Part shown: piece by piece, positions 26,801-37,950 of the stretch
How positions within the stretch are numbered: position 1 is the stretch's first letter
Layout of the letters: every line of letters starts with the position of its first letter
From: Populus alba
Taxonomy: Eukaryota > Streptophyta > Magnoliopsida > Malpighiales > Salicaceae
NCBI RefSeq assembly: GCF_005239225.2
Contig: NC_133301.1
Location: 8,990,318-9,054,317, forward strand
Length of the DNA stretch: 64,000 bases
Direction of reading: 5' to 3'
Made by a program: the position numbers and the translations under genes
The notes under the pieces: generated by a model
Databases searched by the model: none
Seen by the model: only the letters and a program-made list of their open reading frames with translations
What the model was told of the DNA's origin: nothing

Positions 26801-27724
26801 AATGAAATCATAAACTATTGTTCATACCAAGTTTGAAATAATTGCAGCATTCGTGGTTCCTGAAGCAGCTTGGAAAGCTTTGGATTTTCTGCCATATGAT
26901 GGGCAGAGAACAAAACCTCCATGATCACCACCTTTATTTCCATATGCATCAGCAAGAAGCATGATAGCTGGCGAACTCATGTCTCTAAAATCTAAACACC
27001 AGCGAAGGTCTCCAGATTTTAACTCAATCAGCTCAACTCCAACACAAGTAATTTTCATTTTCTGCATTTGAACAAAGAATAAAATATCCATATATTAAAT
27101 CATAAAATTTCACAAACTAGCATATCAAAATTAGAAACTTGAGAACTCTAGATGAATATTTTGCTAGAAATCATATAAAGTAATCTTACATGAGTAGTAG
27201 CTAAATACATACATGTGTGTGTGTGGGTGTGTGTGGTTGCGTGTGGTTGCTCAATCAAAATTGACGGAAAGAAAAGAGTGACTTACGAAAAGAACCCAGT
27301 CTTTAGGCTTTCTCCTGAGATGCAAAACCGGGAATTCAGCAACAGGAGCACGCCTATTCCATCGAATCCGATGCAGCTCAGTCAGAATGCTAGCTCTAAA
27401 CTTAGACGAAAACTTAATCGCCTTGAATTTACCTTTACCATCAGTCCTCACACTCAAATTAAACTCACTAGAATTCTCATCTCTTCCAATAATTGGCAAA
27501 GCGCTCTCGAAATCAGCGCCAGCGTCGTAAGAATTAGTTACGGAGAGCGTGTTCGGGTCCAAGGTGATAATCGAAACATTAGAAATACAAAGAATCCTCT
27601 TGTACCGCCCACGCCACGAATGTTTTACCACCAGGTAGCGTGCAAGGTACTCAGGCTCTTCTTGAAGAGGAGGGGTAGAGATGGAAGAAGAAGAAGAAGA
27701 AGAAGAAGAAGATGCGGATTCCAT
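11803..27724 (-). CDS. GRV2: DnaJ homolog GRV2/KAM2 (RME-8/DNAJC13 orthologue)
   Basis: Exons: 27724..27287, 27061..26828, 26683..26596, 26479..26271, 26043..25942, 25863..25801, 25640..23415, 23140..22778, 22169..22029, 21440..21048, 20912..20427, 20009..19786, 19679..19335, 18414..18120, 17193..16735, 16666..16321, 16240..15897, 15817..15353, 13600..13476, 12857..12734, 12340..12272, 12006..11803. The sum is 7743 nt, 2580 aa, close to the Arabidopsis protein (about 2550). Seen: a Ser run at the N terminus and a PH-like region; a GYF_2-like segment (about 1173-1225, [15 protein letters not shown]); a J domain (about 1530-1581) with intact HPD at about 1559; and four IWN motifs near 924, 1402, 1869 and 2201 ([36 protein letters not shown]). 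Known: peripheral endosomal J-protein that works with Hsc70 in vacuolar sorting and endocytosis; mutants lose shoot gravitropism. The start Met (MESASSSS) opens the conserved protein; the frame is open further upstream but unlike the family. Confidence 0.96.
13955..14533. mobile_element. MITE-like insertion in GRV2 intron 18
   Basis: The block starts GCCTGTTTGGTCCAAGCTG and ends AGAGGCCAAACAAG, an imperfect terminal inverted repeat (CCTGTTTGG / CCAAACAAG); just inside each end are 'agctattgt' and the related inverted 'aaaagctatgg'. Length about 580 bp, AT-rich, no coding. This kind of end is common in hAT-like MITEs of poplar, but I could not find a clean target duplication. Confidence 0.5.
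14555..14925 (+). repeat. possible solo LTR remnant in GRV2 intron 18
   Basis: This stretch has a TATA-like TCTATATAATA at about 14668, followed by T/C-rich text with repeated 'ctataggg(t)ttttctgcc' phrases, as in the R-U5 part of short Copia LTRs. Clear LTR ends and a target duplication were not found, so this is a tentative call. Confidence 0.3.
15000..15321. repeat. tandem duplication in GRV2 intron 18
   Basis: Copy A (about 15000-15152) and copy B (about 15179-15321) share 'acaaggacttgcacta', 'agaatcagttttata', 'gtgtgcttagc(c/t)aaagaaag' and 'ctcaagaaaccaactt' in the same order, offset by about 170-180 bp with small indels. Copy B stops about 30 bp short of exon 18's donor at 15353, so the duplication involves intron sequence right next to the splice site without touching the exon. 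Confidence 0.75.
18952..18988. repeat. T22-G15 compound homopolymer in a GRV2 intron
   Basis: Twenty-two T are followed directly by fifteen G. It lies in intron 13 (18415-19334) and does not touch coding sequence. Such a junction is prone to sequencing error, so the exact lengths are doubtful. Confidence 0.9.
19261..19290. repeat. (GT)n(AT)n microsatellite in a GRV2 intron
   Basis: Short GTGTGTAT run continuing into an uninterrupted AT run of about 20 bases in intron 13, about 45 bp from the donor of exon 13. Confidence 0.9.
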
Positions 27725-28260
27725 AACCGGACGGTTGCGATCGTGACGAGTGACGGATTGTTGTTGTTCTAGATAGTAGAGCGTGTGAGCGCGAGGGACA
27801 TTGTTAGAGCGGAGAAAGAAGAATAGCCCCACGCCGGCTTCGGTGTGAGACCGGGACTGATTCGCACCCAGTTTAAGGCCGTGATTGCCGATTCGATTTT
27901 CCGATTGGATCGATCACCGATACTTTCACTGTACCTAACAAGAATTCTATTACCATGGAAACTTTTGTTAATTTAAATCAGCTTTAGAATTTGAGGTTAG
28001 ATCTCAAATTCTCAAAGGTGATTGAAGGATTTTTTAAAAAACAAAATTATTTTTGACAGCTAGGAGGAAGATGACGAGAAAGGAAGAAATGGAGCTCGTG
28101 CTTTGATATTGTTTTGGAGAAACCTTATCTAGTCCCTTATCTATATGGTTTTTATCATTTGGGTACCAATTCAAAACCTATTATCAATTAGGTCGCCAAT
28201 ATTTTATATCTTATTCAATTGAAAAAGGATTTTCAATTTATAAACAAACTTTTCACACCA
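27725..28260. other. GRV2 5' UTR and upstream flank
   Basis: A more GC-rich stretch (to about 27910) precedes the GRV2 start and likely carries the leader and core promoter on the minus strand. There is no obvious TATA box, in keeping with a housekeeping-type promoter. Beyond 28000 the sequence is AT-rich. Confidence 0.45.
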
Positions 28261-28264
28261 AAAT

Positions 28265-28480
28265 TTCTTAAATCATGTTTAACATTATAGTAGTGATTGT
28301 TTTTTCAAGTATTTTTTACTTAAAAATGCATTGAAATAATATTTTTTTATTTTTAAAAATTTATTTTTAACATCAAAACGATCTAAAAACATTAAAAATA
28401 AATTAATTTGAAGAAAAAAATAAATAAATAAAATTAAATATTTATAAAATACTTTTAAAACACAAAAATAAACAAGCTCT
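28265..28480. repeat. AT-rich MITE-like repeat, copy 3
   Basis: Core words 'agtattttttacttaaaaat', 'cattgaaataatat', 'aaaatttatttttaacatc', 'aaaacattaaaaataaatta', 'aaaatacttttaaaacac' follow in the same order as the copies at 6660 and 6965. The right end is 'aaacaagctctt'. Confidence 0.6.
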
Positions 28481-29610
28481 TAGAAATAGTGATTAATAAT
28501 AATGTGTAGATAGGTTTTGAAAATTATAAATAATTTATCTTCTATGAAAATAAGTATATGATTTTATGATAATCTTAAATTTTATTAGTATAACATTATT
28601 CCTAATTTTCAATTAATAATGTTTGGTAACTCTTCATTTAACATTTTTTTTTTTATAAAAATAAAGTACTTAATGTAGTTTTGTGGAATTTATTTAAAAT
28701 ATTGATACTAGACTGAAAATGTTAAGTGACATTATCAGGACCTAACTGGTAAAAGGACTTTAGTTTGCGACTCAATTTTGAATAGGTATACAGATTAGAT
28801 ACCAAATTTTAGGTGTTACCTTTTCTTTTCGTCATCTTTACTGTTAAGACTTGAGACTAAAGAGGTCTTTTTTTCTTTTGGGTAAAATTTTAGGCTAGAA
28901 TTCCCTGTAGCTTGGAATTATATTTTAAACAGTATTTTATTACAAATTTAAGAATTTTTTTATTTAACATTATTTTTTTTATTTTTAAAATTATTTTGAA
29001 GTTAAGAATAATTTTTAAAAAATAAAAATATTATTTTTATATATTTTCAAGTGAAATTTATTTTAAAAAATAATAATATTCTAAAGAAAACTAAAAGTTA
29101 GAATAAGAAGATATACTTGTTATGGTTGCTTGATGATACTATAATTATAGTATTTTTTTAAGTTTATGAAGTAATAAAAAAAGATTATGATGTGACAAGT
29201 ATAAATACTTATTATTACGTAATCACTTGCAAATATTTTCTCACAAAGTAACTAATTTTTTCCTTTTCTATTCTCTACTTTTTTTTTTATTGAAATTGTA
29301 CTTAATTAAATTTTTTAATGAAATTGTACTTAATTATTCATAGTTATAACAAGTATGATGCAATTAGTTAAATTATGAAAAAATAAGATAATTTTTATGG
29401 TGCGGTAAGTGAATCTACTTTAGTAATTCATAAACACCCACTTATTACAAAATGAAATTTTTTAAAAAATAATAGTGTACTTTTGAGTTATAATTGTGCC
29501 ATAATCTTAATAATTAGTACAATTAGGAAATATTATATAAAGTTACCGAGATAAGCTAATATGGTATACTAAATTGATGTAACTAGATAGGTGTTATGTT
29601 TTATAACATT
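28481..29610. other. intergenic AT-rich, no gene seen
   Basis: No open frame of note, no splice-like gene structure. Long runs of A/T with 'aattgtacttaatta' repeated twice near 29290-29335. Confidence 0.4.
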
Positions 29611-29619
29611 GAATGTAGA

Positions 29620-30150
29620 GGTGAGCAAAAAAATTAAAAAACCAATTAAATGGAGAAAATTAAAAAAAAAATAGAAAAAAAACTGAACTATGAAAAAAAA
29701 CAATTAGAATTTTAAAAAAACCAACCAGTTCGGTTCGGTTTTGGTTTTATAAGCCTGAAACAAAATAAAACATGAACCGAACAAAACCGAACCCAAACAG
29801 AAAAAAAAACCAGTAAAAAATCAAGCCAAACTAGAAAAAAAATCGAGCCAAACCGATTTAAATAGAGTTTTTCCCAAAATAACTGAACCAAAACCGGTCG
29901 GTTTGAACCGATTTTGGTTCAATTTCGGTTTTGTTTTAAAAAAAAGTTGTTTGGCTCAGTTCGGTTTTGGTTTTATAAGCCTGAAACAAAAAAAAAAAAA
30001 AAAACCAAACCGAACCCAAACCGAAAAAACCAAAAACAAATCGAGTCAAACAGGTTTGAATCAGGTTTTCCCCAAAATAACTGAACCGAAACCGGTCGGT
30101 TTGAACTGGTTTCGGTTCGGTTTCGGTTTTGTTTTAAAAAAACAATTATG
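29620..30150. repeat. duplicated GAACC/GGTTC-rich repeat
   Basis: Two direct copies, offset by about 226 bp (starting near 29722 and 29948), share CGGTTTTGGTTTTATAAGCC followed by 'tgaaacaaaa', then AACCGAACCCAAAC, then a ccaaaataactgaacc block and ACCGGTCGGTTTGAAC. Each copy holds GGTTCGGTTTTGG and AACCGAACC in opposite orientation, so the RNA could fold on itself. The 90-codon open frame through it (29903-30175) comes from the repeat and is not a gene. Confidence 0.75.
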
Positions 30151-32260
30151 GTTACTTATTTTGATAAAAACATAATCAAATAAAAAATGATCACCCAACT
30201 AAATGAGCCAAATCTTTTTTAATGTAAAACAATAATGATGGCAATAATAGCATTTTAAAAGAAGCAAAAAAAAAATCAGGAACCAAGTTATTAATTAAAA
30301 AATGTTCAATAATAATTAATTTAATAATATGATTAAAATAAAGTCAACAACAATAATAATAAAAAAGGGTCAATGACTAATAATAATTATATATATATAT
30401 ATAAAGGTTAGCCAATATTATGAAAATATACCCTCTAAATATTCTTAAAAGATCTCAATAATCTTATTTGATATTAAAGCAAAAATTAAATGAGAACAAG
30501 ATAACCTTATAAAAAAAAATTTAAAAAAAATCAAAAACTAAATTATTAGCAAAGCAAACGTTGAGCGATGAACTAAAAATAATCAGCTTTTAAAAAGGAT
30601 AAATAAACCTAACTCGAGTTAGCATGTAAAATTCACGGTTTAATCATGAAACAGGAATAACCTCATACAAAAAAAATTAAATAAAAAAATAGAGATCAAG
30701 TCCTAAGAAAACTAAATGATGAAAACCAAAACTGAAAAAAAAAATCAATTTAAACAAAGTAAAACAAAAATGAGCCAACACAAGTTAATTCGACTAACTC
30801 ATGACTCGAGATATAAGATCAGTACAACACCACATAAAGAAAAGCAAAAAAAAATTATCTAATGTTGAAGGATGAAATTGAAAAAAATAATAAAAAAAGA
30901 CCTAAAAAACTAAAGTTAAATCAGGTTAATCTTTAAAATCATTGAACTGGACTATGAGACCAAGATTACCTAATTGAAGGCAAACACGAGAAGTCACGAA
31001 GCAAAGTCTCTAATCATCAAAAAAATAAAAATAAAATAAAACAATAAGGACCAATCTAGTATAAAAACTAAATGAAAAAAACTAATAATAGACTAAGTTG
31101 AAAAAAAAATAGCAATAGAAAAAATAAGGACCAAATTAGATATAAAAATTAAATGAAACAAAATGCTGAGGAGCGAAATTGAAAAAAATCAACTTAAAAA
31201 AGTATCAAAAGTAAAATAAATAGTAATCAAAAGAATGAATATCATAATTGATACAAATACAAACTAGAAAGACATATTTTATATTTTATAAGGGTTGGCA
31301 TGAAACCCAAGGCGAGGAGAGAGAATGAAGGGAGAAAAAGAAAGTTCATCAGAGCCCAATTGCTCTTCTGCCACGCACATGCTCCAAACCACTGAGAAGA
31401 GGATGACACAACATTTCCAACATTGTCATGGAAAGCGTATATGACCACTAAGAAACGTCAAGAGTGCCACCCAAAGAGCGTAGACACCATGCACCAACCA
31501 CTTTTATTTTTATATATTTTATTAAAAGAATGAATTGCCCCTTTTTCAAATTAATTATAACAAAAAAACCATGATTAAAATATCTAGATGTTAGTTTTGG
31601 TTTTTCTGCTTTTAAGGAAATTTAATTATTTCATTATGCAACTGAAGTATTAAAAGACCCAAAACTCCTTATATCACATTTTTTATTTTTTTGCTTTTAA
31701 GGGTTATGCAAGTCATTTCACTATGCATCTAAAATGTGAAAATGAATAATTTGTCATTGATCAATATGATAATAACAAATGAAACCAATTGAAAAGATTG
31801 TTTTTTCCTTAATAACTATTTAAATGATTTTGTTTGAGAAGAGCAAAATGATTATTTTATTATTGTCCTTAATAATATGTGTTTAGGTGTATAATGAAAC
31901 ATTAAGGCTTTTTTTTTTTTTTTATGTAGTAAGAATATGTACATGAACACACTACTATTATAATGCCTTAAAATGTCTATATAAATTGCCCTTAATCAAG
32001 TCAACTTTAACATTCACTTTGTTTCCTTTTAATCTCTTGATTACCCAAACACCTTATTTCATCCTTTCATTTATGCAAGTCTCAATTTTATTTTTACTAG
32101 GGAAAATTACCTTGATTATTTTGTAGTTTAGTTATTTTTTCACTTTATCTCTATTCTTTTGAATATTACAATTTACATTCTAGGGCCAACACAAATTTTC
32201 AAATTAGATTAAATGACTAAACTACCCACATATTTAATATATCATAAACACTTTTAAATG
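30151..32260. other. intergenic, very degenerate satellite and LTR-like text
   Basis: From 30420 to 31200 phrases such as 'aaattgaaaaaa(t)', 'gaactaaaa', 'ataaccttata' and 'actcgagttagc' recall the monomer arrayed at 32340-33130, but too decayed to define units. A less AT-rich patch at 31290-31480 has no recognisable gene. From 31500 to 32260 nothing is seen. Confidence 0.4.
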
Positions 32261-32270
32261 ACAAATTAGA

Positions 32271-32272
32271 AA

Positions 32273-32310
<38 letters not shown>

Positions 32311-32312
32311 TT
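32271..32312. repeat. (CT)n microsatellite
   Basis: CT dinucleotide run of about 40 bases with one G interruption. Confidence 0.9.
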
Positions 32313-32339
32313 AAACACAATTTCCTTCTCTTTATACAC

Positions 32340-33130
32340 CATTTTCCTGTCTTCATGAATAACAAATCTAAACAAATTATGAAACCTAATTTTAAATCAA
32401 CCTAATGTCAATAGATGAAATTAAAAAAAGACCCAAAAATAACTTAAGTCAATCTAGGTTAATATATCAAACCCGTGATTTGAGTCATGGGACTAGTATA
32501 GCCTCATATAAAGAAAATTGAAATAAATTATGAAATTTAATTTTTAATAAACCTAATATTAAAGGATGAAATTAAAAAAAAAATCAATTAAAAAACAAGC
32601 TGAACCGACTAAACTTACGACTCAGGTTATGAGACCATAATAACCTCATAAAAAGCAAACACAAAAATAACTCGAGTCAACCTAGGTTAACCTATCAAAC
32701 CCGCAACTCGGGTCATAAGATTATGATAATTGAAAGCAAATTAAAACAAATTATAAAGCATAATTCGCAATGAACACACTATTAAAGGGAAAAAAATTGA
32801 AAAAATCAATTTAAAAATTACTTAGGTCAACCAGGGATAACCTGTCAAATCTGTGACTTGAGTCATGAAACCAAAATAACCTTATAGAAAGCAAATCAAA
32901 ACAAATAATGAAAACTAATTAATAATCAAGAAAAAATTGAAGGATAAAATTGAAAAAAAAAACGAATTAAAAAAAAAAAGCATGAGTCAAATGTGTTAAT
33001 TCATTTAACTCACAACTCAGGCCATGAAGTTGGGATAGCTTCATATAAAACAAATCATAAAACTCAATCCCTAACAAACTAAATGTTGAAAGATAAAATT
33101 AAAATTAAAAAAAAAAACATAAATTATTTT
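32340..33130 (+). repeat. satellite array, ~155-bp monomer (plus orientation)
   Basis: About five units, each with 'caaa(t/c)caaaacaaatta', 'atgaaa/gcctaatt', a 'aggatgaaattgaaaaaa' block, 'gagtcaacct(g)ggttaac', 'aacccgtgact(c/t)gag' and 'tcatgagaccataataacctcat'. The 'atgaa-cctaat' phrase recurs near 32376, 32528, 32749, 32905 and 33052 (gaps about 147-221 bp). The same monomer is arrayed at 56810-57480 and, inverted, at 53980-55380. Confidence 0.7.
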
Positions 33131-34052
33131 TAAAAAAACAAAGCACTATTAAAATGAATAGTGTTTTGTGAGGTTATGGACAATCTAAGCACCCCTTCTT
33201 TTATTGGGTTGTTAATTTTAATTAGGAAAATTTAATTTATCGTTAAAATTTAATATTATATATAAAATATAGAATCACTCTCATTTCATTATATACCTCA
33301 TAACACAAACTTTAATATAAGTTTATATAACAAGTTTTAGACTTTATCTTTATCTACAAAAAAAAAAAATTACTTCTATTAGCATACAATTTCTACGAAC
33401 AATTGTTTGATATGCACCTTTTAGTTTACCTAGTGTTGTCTTATAATTTTTATGTTTTTTTGCGTTTTTTTTTCTTATCTTGTTGTCATAACCCAATTTT
33501 TTTTACCCTTTTTAATTATTTTTATTTACTGAAAAAATGATGAAAAATAAGTAAAAATAAAATAAATGAAGAATGAATTAAAATTTAGGTTAAGGGCAAC
33601 ATGATTAGGAGTTTAAAGATTTAATTAAACTTTTGAAATTAGTTTAATTAATCACATCAAGGGCTTAATTGGAGAATTGATAAGTTTTGAAACTTAATTA
33701 AGCTTGGAATTAATTTATTCAGGGATTTAATTGAAGAAATATCAAAGTTTGGGGTTTAATTGGGGTCCAAATTGCAAAAATTAAAATCCAAGGACCAACT
33801 TGAAAATGGCGCAGAAATACAAGGGTCCAATTACATTTTAACCAGTAGCTTGATTACAAAATTACAAAATTTCAAGGACCAAATTGAAAGCAACCTTGGG
33901 AATTGTAAAAACAGAGTCGTTTTGGGAGGCGATAGTTCATTTGTCTTATTCCTCTGCAACGGCTCCGCCATCAATGGCAGAGGCGTTTCTCCATTGAATG
34001 GAGCGCCTCGTGACATTACTACCGACCGTTATAGCATCGATCGACCTCTGGC

Positions 34053-34060
34053 CATATAAA
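34053..34060 (+). promoter_or_regulatory. TATA box of the outer LTR
   Basis: GGCCATATAAAAGC, about 570 bp into the outer LTR and about 200 bp before the inner insertion. Any transcript from it would run into the inner LTR. Confidence 0.5.
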
Positions 34061-34267
34061 AGCTGGGCAAAGGCAACCTCACAGGGGGAGGAAAAATTGA
34101 AAAAAAAAAAAACAGAGGAGGAGCAGAGGAAAAGAAACCCATAAAACAAAGCAAAAAAATATACATAGAGCAAAAACACAACACAAAACCCAGACTCAAA
34201 TTTGAAGGGAGAAGCCATCACCATCTTTAGTTTTTCATCACAAGGACTGAGAAAGCAGGGAAAACAC

Positions 34268-36891
34268 TGTTGCTACCCAATTTTTGACCCATGTTTTGAT
34301 AAATTTTTCAAAAAAATAATAATAATAAGGGGTTACATGTGGCGATAACATAGAGCATCAGGGCTAATATTAAAAAGGCAATATGTCAATGAGATAATGA
34401 CTGAATCACATATAATTACTGCAATATAATATATCATAAATATATGATTTGATTCATGCTGGTTATGGAATACAATCTCTGCAATATAAAATACCATATA
34501 TATAGGATTTGTTGGTGCTAGTTATAGAAGAGAATTTCTGCAATAATTATTGTAATATTTCCTTGAATAGCATGTATATGGATTTTCTATATAAGTGAAC
34601 CTACAAATATAATAAAAAGGGGGGAATAAAATTTAAAAAGGCAGAAAAAAAAAAGGGAGGAAACCCAAGAAAACCTAAGTCATCTCTACAGAGGCCACGG
34701 CACCCTGTCCCCGGGCAAAAGAAAAAACCAAACCTTTTCTTCTCCCTCAACCAAGCCACTACTGACAGTCCCCAGCCTTGGCCAAAAACAAGAAACAAGT
34801 CGCTCCCCCTCACCTTTCTTCTCCCTCTCCCCACTGGTACCCCGCTCAATAACATTCAAAAAAACCAAAGCCCCATCCTCTCCTTCCTTTTTTTTTTGGC
34901 TTCTCCCCGTCACCACCAGATCCTCTCCCATGGTCCAGCAACTTCTCTTAAGACCAGCCAAAATCGTGAGCCACAAGCAGCGTCATGAGTTTTGCTTTAC
35001 ATTCCAAACAGACAGCTCTTCTCTGAGTCCTGCACCAGTACGCAGCCGTCTCAAGCTTCAACAGCGGCGTCGTCTTCAGCTCTGGTAGCCATCGCTGACT
35101 CGCAGCCCCTCAATCACCAGGAGCAGTTACTGGCCGCAGCAGCAATCCAGGATGGCGACAAGTCTCGTCTCTGCACCAGCAGCTCATCCCATTCGTCTAT
35201 ACCTCTACCTCATCGCCAGTAGTGGCTGTGTTTTCTTCTCTGCACTAGGAGCAAGAACCAGCAGAGGCGCGGTCATCACCAGTTGCAATTCCTCAGCCAC
35301 TTTAAGCAGCAATAGGTAAGAACAGCACAGTAGCCAGATCCTTCCTCCCAAATCAGCAAACAACAGCAGTAACATGACAGCAGGATATCCTCCTGGACCT
35401 CCATCTTCAATAAGCACTAGCACCAGGGGAACCCGAAGGCAGGGAGAAGGCGAGGACACAAGAAGAAGGTCGGACGAACACAGACAGTGGAGAGCTAAAA
35501 AACCAGACCGCAAGCAGACCAGGTACGTAAGCTGTTTCTCTCCTTTTTCTACATTTGCACTTAAAACATTTGGCGCTATGCGAAGGTAAATTAATTACCT
35601 TCGCACTGTGCAGTGCATGCGTGAGTAATTCACGCAAGCAACCTGCAACAGTGCCCAACCGGGTCACTGATTTGGACCAGTGACCCGGCTAGGCTTGCTG
35701 GGTTCAGCCCAGCCACATGGCTCGAGCTGGACCCAACAAAAAAAATGGAAAATATTGTTGGTTTTGTCGTGTATTTATTTTACGGTTTGTATTTTTTTTT
35801 TTATTGTGTAAATATAAATCTGGTATTAAATATACCCGATTTTTCCGTGAAATGTTGTGTATATATATATATATATATGTTTGAAAAACAAAAAATGTTT
35901 TCTTGTGTGTTGCATACGGCCAATACCCTAACATTTATTTGAATTTCCTCTAAAAAAAACAAATACTTGAAGTTTTGAAAATGTGTTTTCGCATGGATTT
36001 CTTAAACACAACAAAATTATTTTCTTGCATTTCTGGATTTTACAACATGTTTGTAAAACTCCAAAGGGTATTGGCCAATATTCCAAAAAAAATACAAAAA
36101 ACTTATTTTGGGGGAATTCATCTATTATTCACCGCTAATGTTTGGATAAAGAAATCTCAAAGGGAATAATTTGATAAAGAAATCCAAAATATTATTGGGA
36201 ATAACTTGTTATTATTCACCATTAATGTTTGGATAAAGAAATCCTTAAAGGACGAATATCCAAAATATTATTGGGAATAATTTGATATTATTCACTGTTA
36301 ATATTTGGATAAAAAGACCCGGAGTAGTAAATATCTAAAATAATTTTCTAGAAATAATAAATTCGCACATATCCTTGAAAGAAGCCTTGATTATAATCGA
36401 GGACATCTCAATTTTTTTACTCCAGGTTTACGAGCCGTAAGAGTATAAAACACTAAGACAAAAAAATAGGTTTTTTTTAAAAAGCACCCTAGATTTCTAG
36501 ATTTTCATCCCTCCTCCTTGCGATTTACGAGTCGCAAACTCTTGAAATACCAAGGGCAAAATGAGCTTGTAAAGCACATGGAATCTCCTTGGATTTCTAT
36601 CGTAATAAATTTAGCTAGAATCAAACCGAGAAAAACTGATGGGATTAGAAAACACCAACACCATAGCAATTATAGAGCAAACCAACCACTAAGCAGCTTA
36701 CCTTAGGTAGGGCGTACTAGGGGTGCTAATACCTTCCCTTTACGCAACTAGTCCCTTGCCTTAGAATCTCTGAAAGACCAGTTAGGGTTCCTAGTGACCA
36801 TAATATTAGGTGGCGACTCCAAAGAACCAATCAAGCAAAACAACAAATGAAAAATCACCACCGGACGCCGCACGGATTTTGACGTGCGACA
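34268..36891 (+). mobile_element. inner solo LTR, 2624 bp, with perfect target duplication
   Basis: It begins TGTTGCTACCCAATTTTTG and ends GACGTGCGACA. AACAC lies at 34263-34267 and again at 36892-36896, a perfect 5-bp target duplication, so both ends are exact. It carries a TATA box (CTATATAAG, about 34587-34595), a splice donor CAG|GTACGTAAG at about 35519, three perfect stem-loops (35580-35604, 35619-35635, 35659-35688) and a U5-like block with 'ttagggttcctagtgacc' and 'taggtggcgactcc' shared with the outer LTR. No coding. A solo LTR normally arises by recombination between the two LTRs of a full element. Confidence 0.88.
34587..34596 (+). promoter_or_regulatory. TATA box of the inner LTR
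   Basis: TCTATATAAGT, about 320 bp into the LTR and followed by a purine-rich leader, is where the LTR transcript would start. Its activity today is unknown. Confidence 0.5.
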
Positions 36892-37950
36892 AACACAAAG
36901 GAAGAAGTTCAAAAAAAAAAAAGACAGGGGAAGTAAAAGGAAAACGCAAGCAGGAGACACAAAGACCAACATTAACACCCAGCATCACCATCATCTTCCT
37001 TCCTTCATCTCAAAGAACCGGGACAATAGGATAGATAACTAGAAGCAAAGAAAAAGCAAAATCTAGAGAAAAGAACGCAAGGAAAGGTGGAAAGGGTGCC
37101 CTGCCAAGCGTGGTTCAATAACACAGAAGGAATTTGTCATCATCTTCGTCGGCTCTGGCCAACCAGGTAAGCCACTTTCTCTGTCTTTCACTTGGTTTGA
37201 ATTAATTAGCAACTTATTGTGCAAGTGAATTTTAATTCGCTTGCACAATGCAACAACACGCGTGGATCATTTACACACGCATTGCTTTTACTCGGCCAGG
37301 TCACTGGCTGGGCTGGCTGGGTCTAGCCCAAAAAAAAATAATTAAAAAAAATGTAGAAATAAAATTTTTTGCATTTCTTAGAAAAAATGTATTTTTATCA
37401 ACTTATTCAATGATATCAGGATCATGAATAAAAAAGAAAATATACCGATTTTTTTCATAGCCACGAATTTTTACCATCGCTAGAGTTGCAATTATTCGTG
37501 GTGGAATTTTTATCAACGCTAGAGGTGGAATTATTCATGGGGGAATTTTTTTTTCACCACGCCAGAGTTGGAATTATTCATGGTGGAATTTTTACCAACG
37601 CCAGAGTTGGAATTATTCAAGATCGAATATTCATTGGCGTTAGAGTTAGGAATATTATAAACAAATCATCATAGCATAAGTGAATAAATGTTTAGCAATT
37701 TAAGACAAAATCAACAATGCAGTCTGCCTCAGGCAGAATGTTTAAGGGGTGATAATATCTTTTCTTTTACGCAACCAGTCTCGTACCATAGAATCTCTGT
37801 TGACCAGTTAGGGTTCCTAATGACCATAATACTAGGTGGTGACTCCTTAAACAACACCATTTCCCCTAAAAGAATAAGATGTCAGATATCTGTTCTTTTT
37901 TCATAAATCAAAGATTATTTTTTAAAGCCCCCGCGATGTCGGGTGCGACA

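Larger units (their letters stand above)
33485..37950 (+). mobile_element. outer solo LTR (~1.84 kb) interrupted by a younger LTR
   Basis: The LTR starts TGTCATAACCCAATT at 33485 and ends GGGTGCGACA at 37950; removing the inner insertion and one target copy leaves about 1837 bp. Flanks TTTGT (33480-33484) and CTTGT (37951-37955) differ at one base and look like an old 5-bp target duplication. A TATA box (ATATAAAA, 34053-34060) sits before the insertion point. Downstream are a strong splice donor CAG|GTAAG near 37166, a hairpin cluster (37217-37330) and a U5-like block with 'ttagggttcctaatgacc' and 'taggtggtgactcc'. No internal coding region or second LTR is present, so it is a solo LTR. Gypsy affiliation is inferred from similarity to the LTR at 1-721. 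Confidence 0.75.

Noticed and set aside
27215..27772. 185-codon plus-strand open frame opposite GRV2 exon 1
   Set aside because: It is the complement of a well-supported exon and owes its openness to the Ser-rich (GAA/TTC) repeat. There is no similarity and no own promoter.
29903..30175. 90-codon frame with GLNRFRFGFGFV-type repeats
   Set aside because: It is the translation of the GGTTCGGTTTTGG repeat and is not a protein gene.
34601..35700. Several short open frames in the inner LTR
   Set aside because: They are low-complexity Ser/Pro/Leu text from the LTR leader and have no domain. An LTR transcript could carry them, but nothing supports translation.
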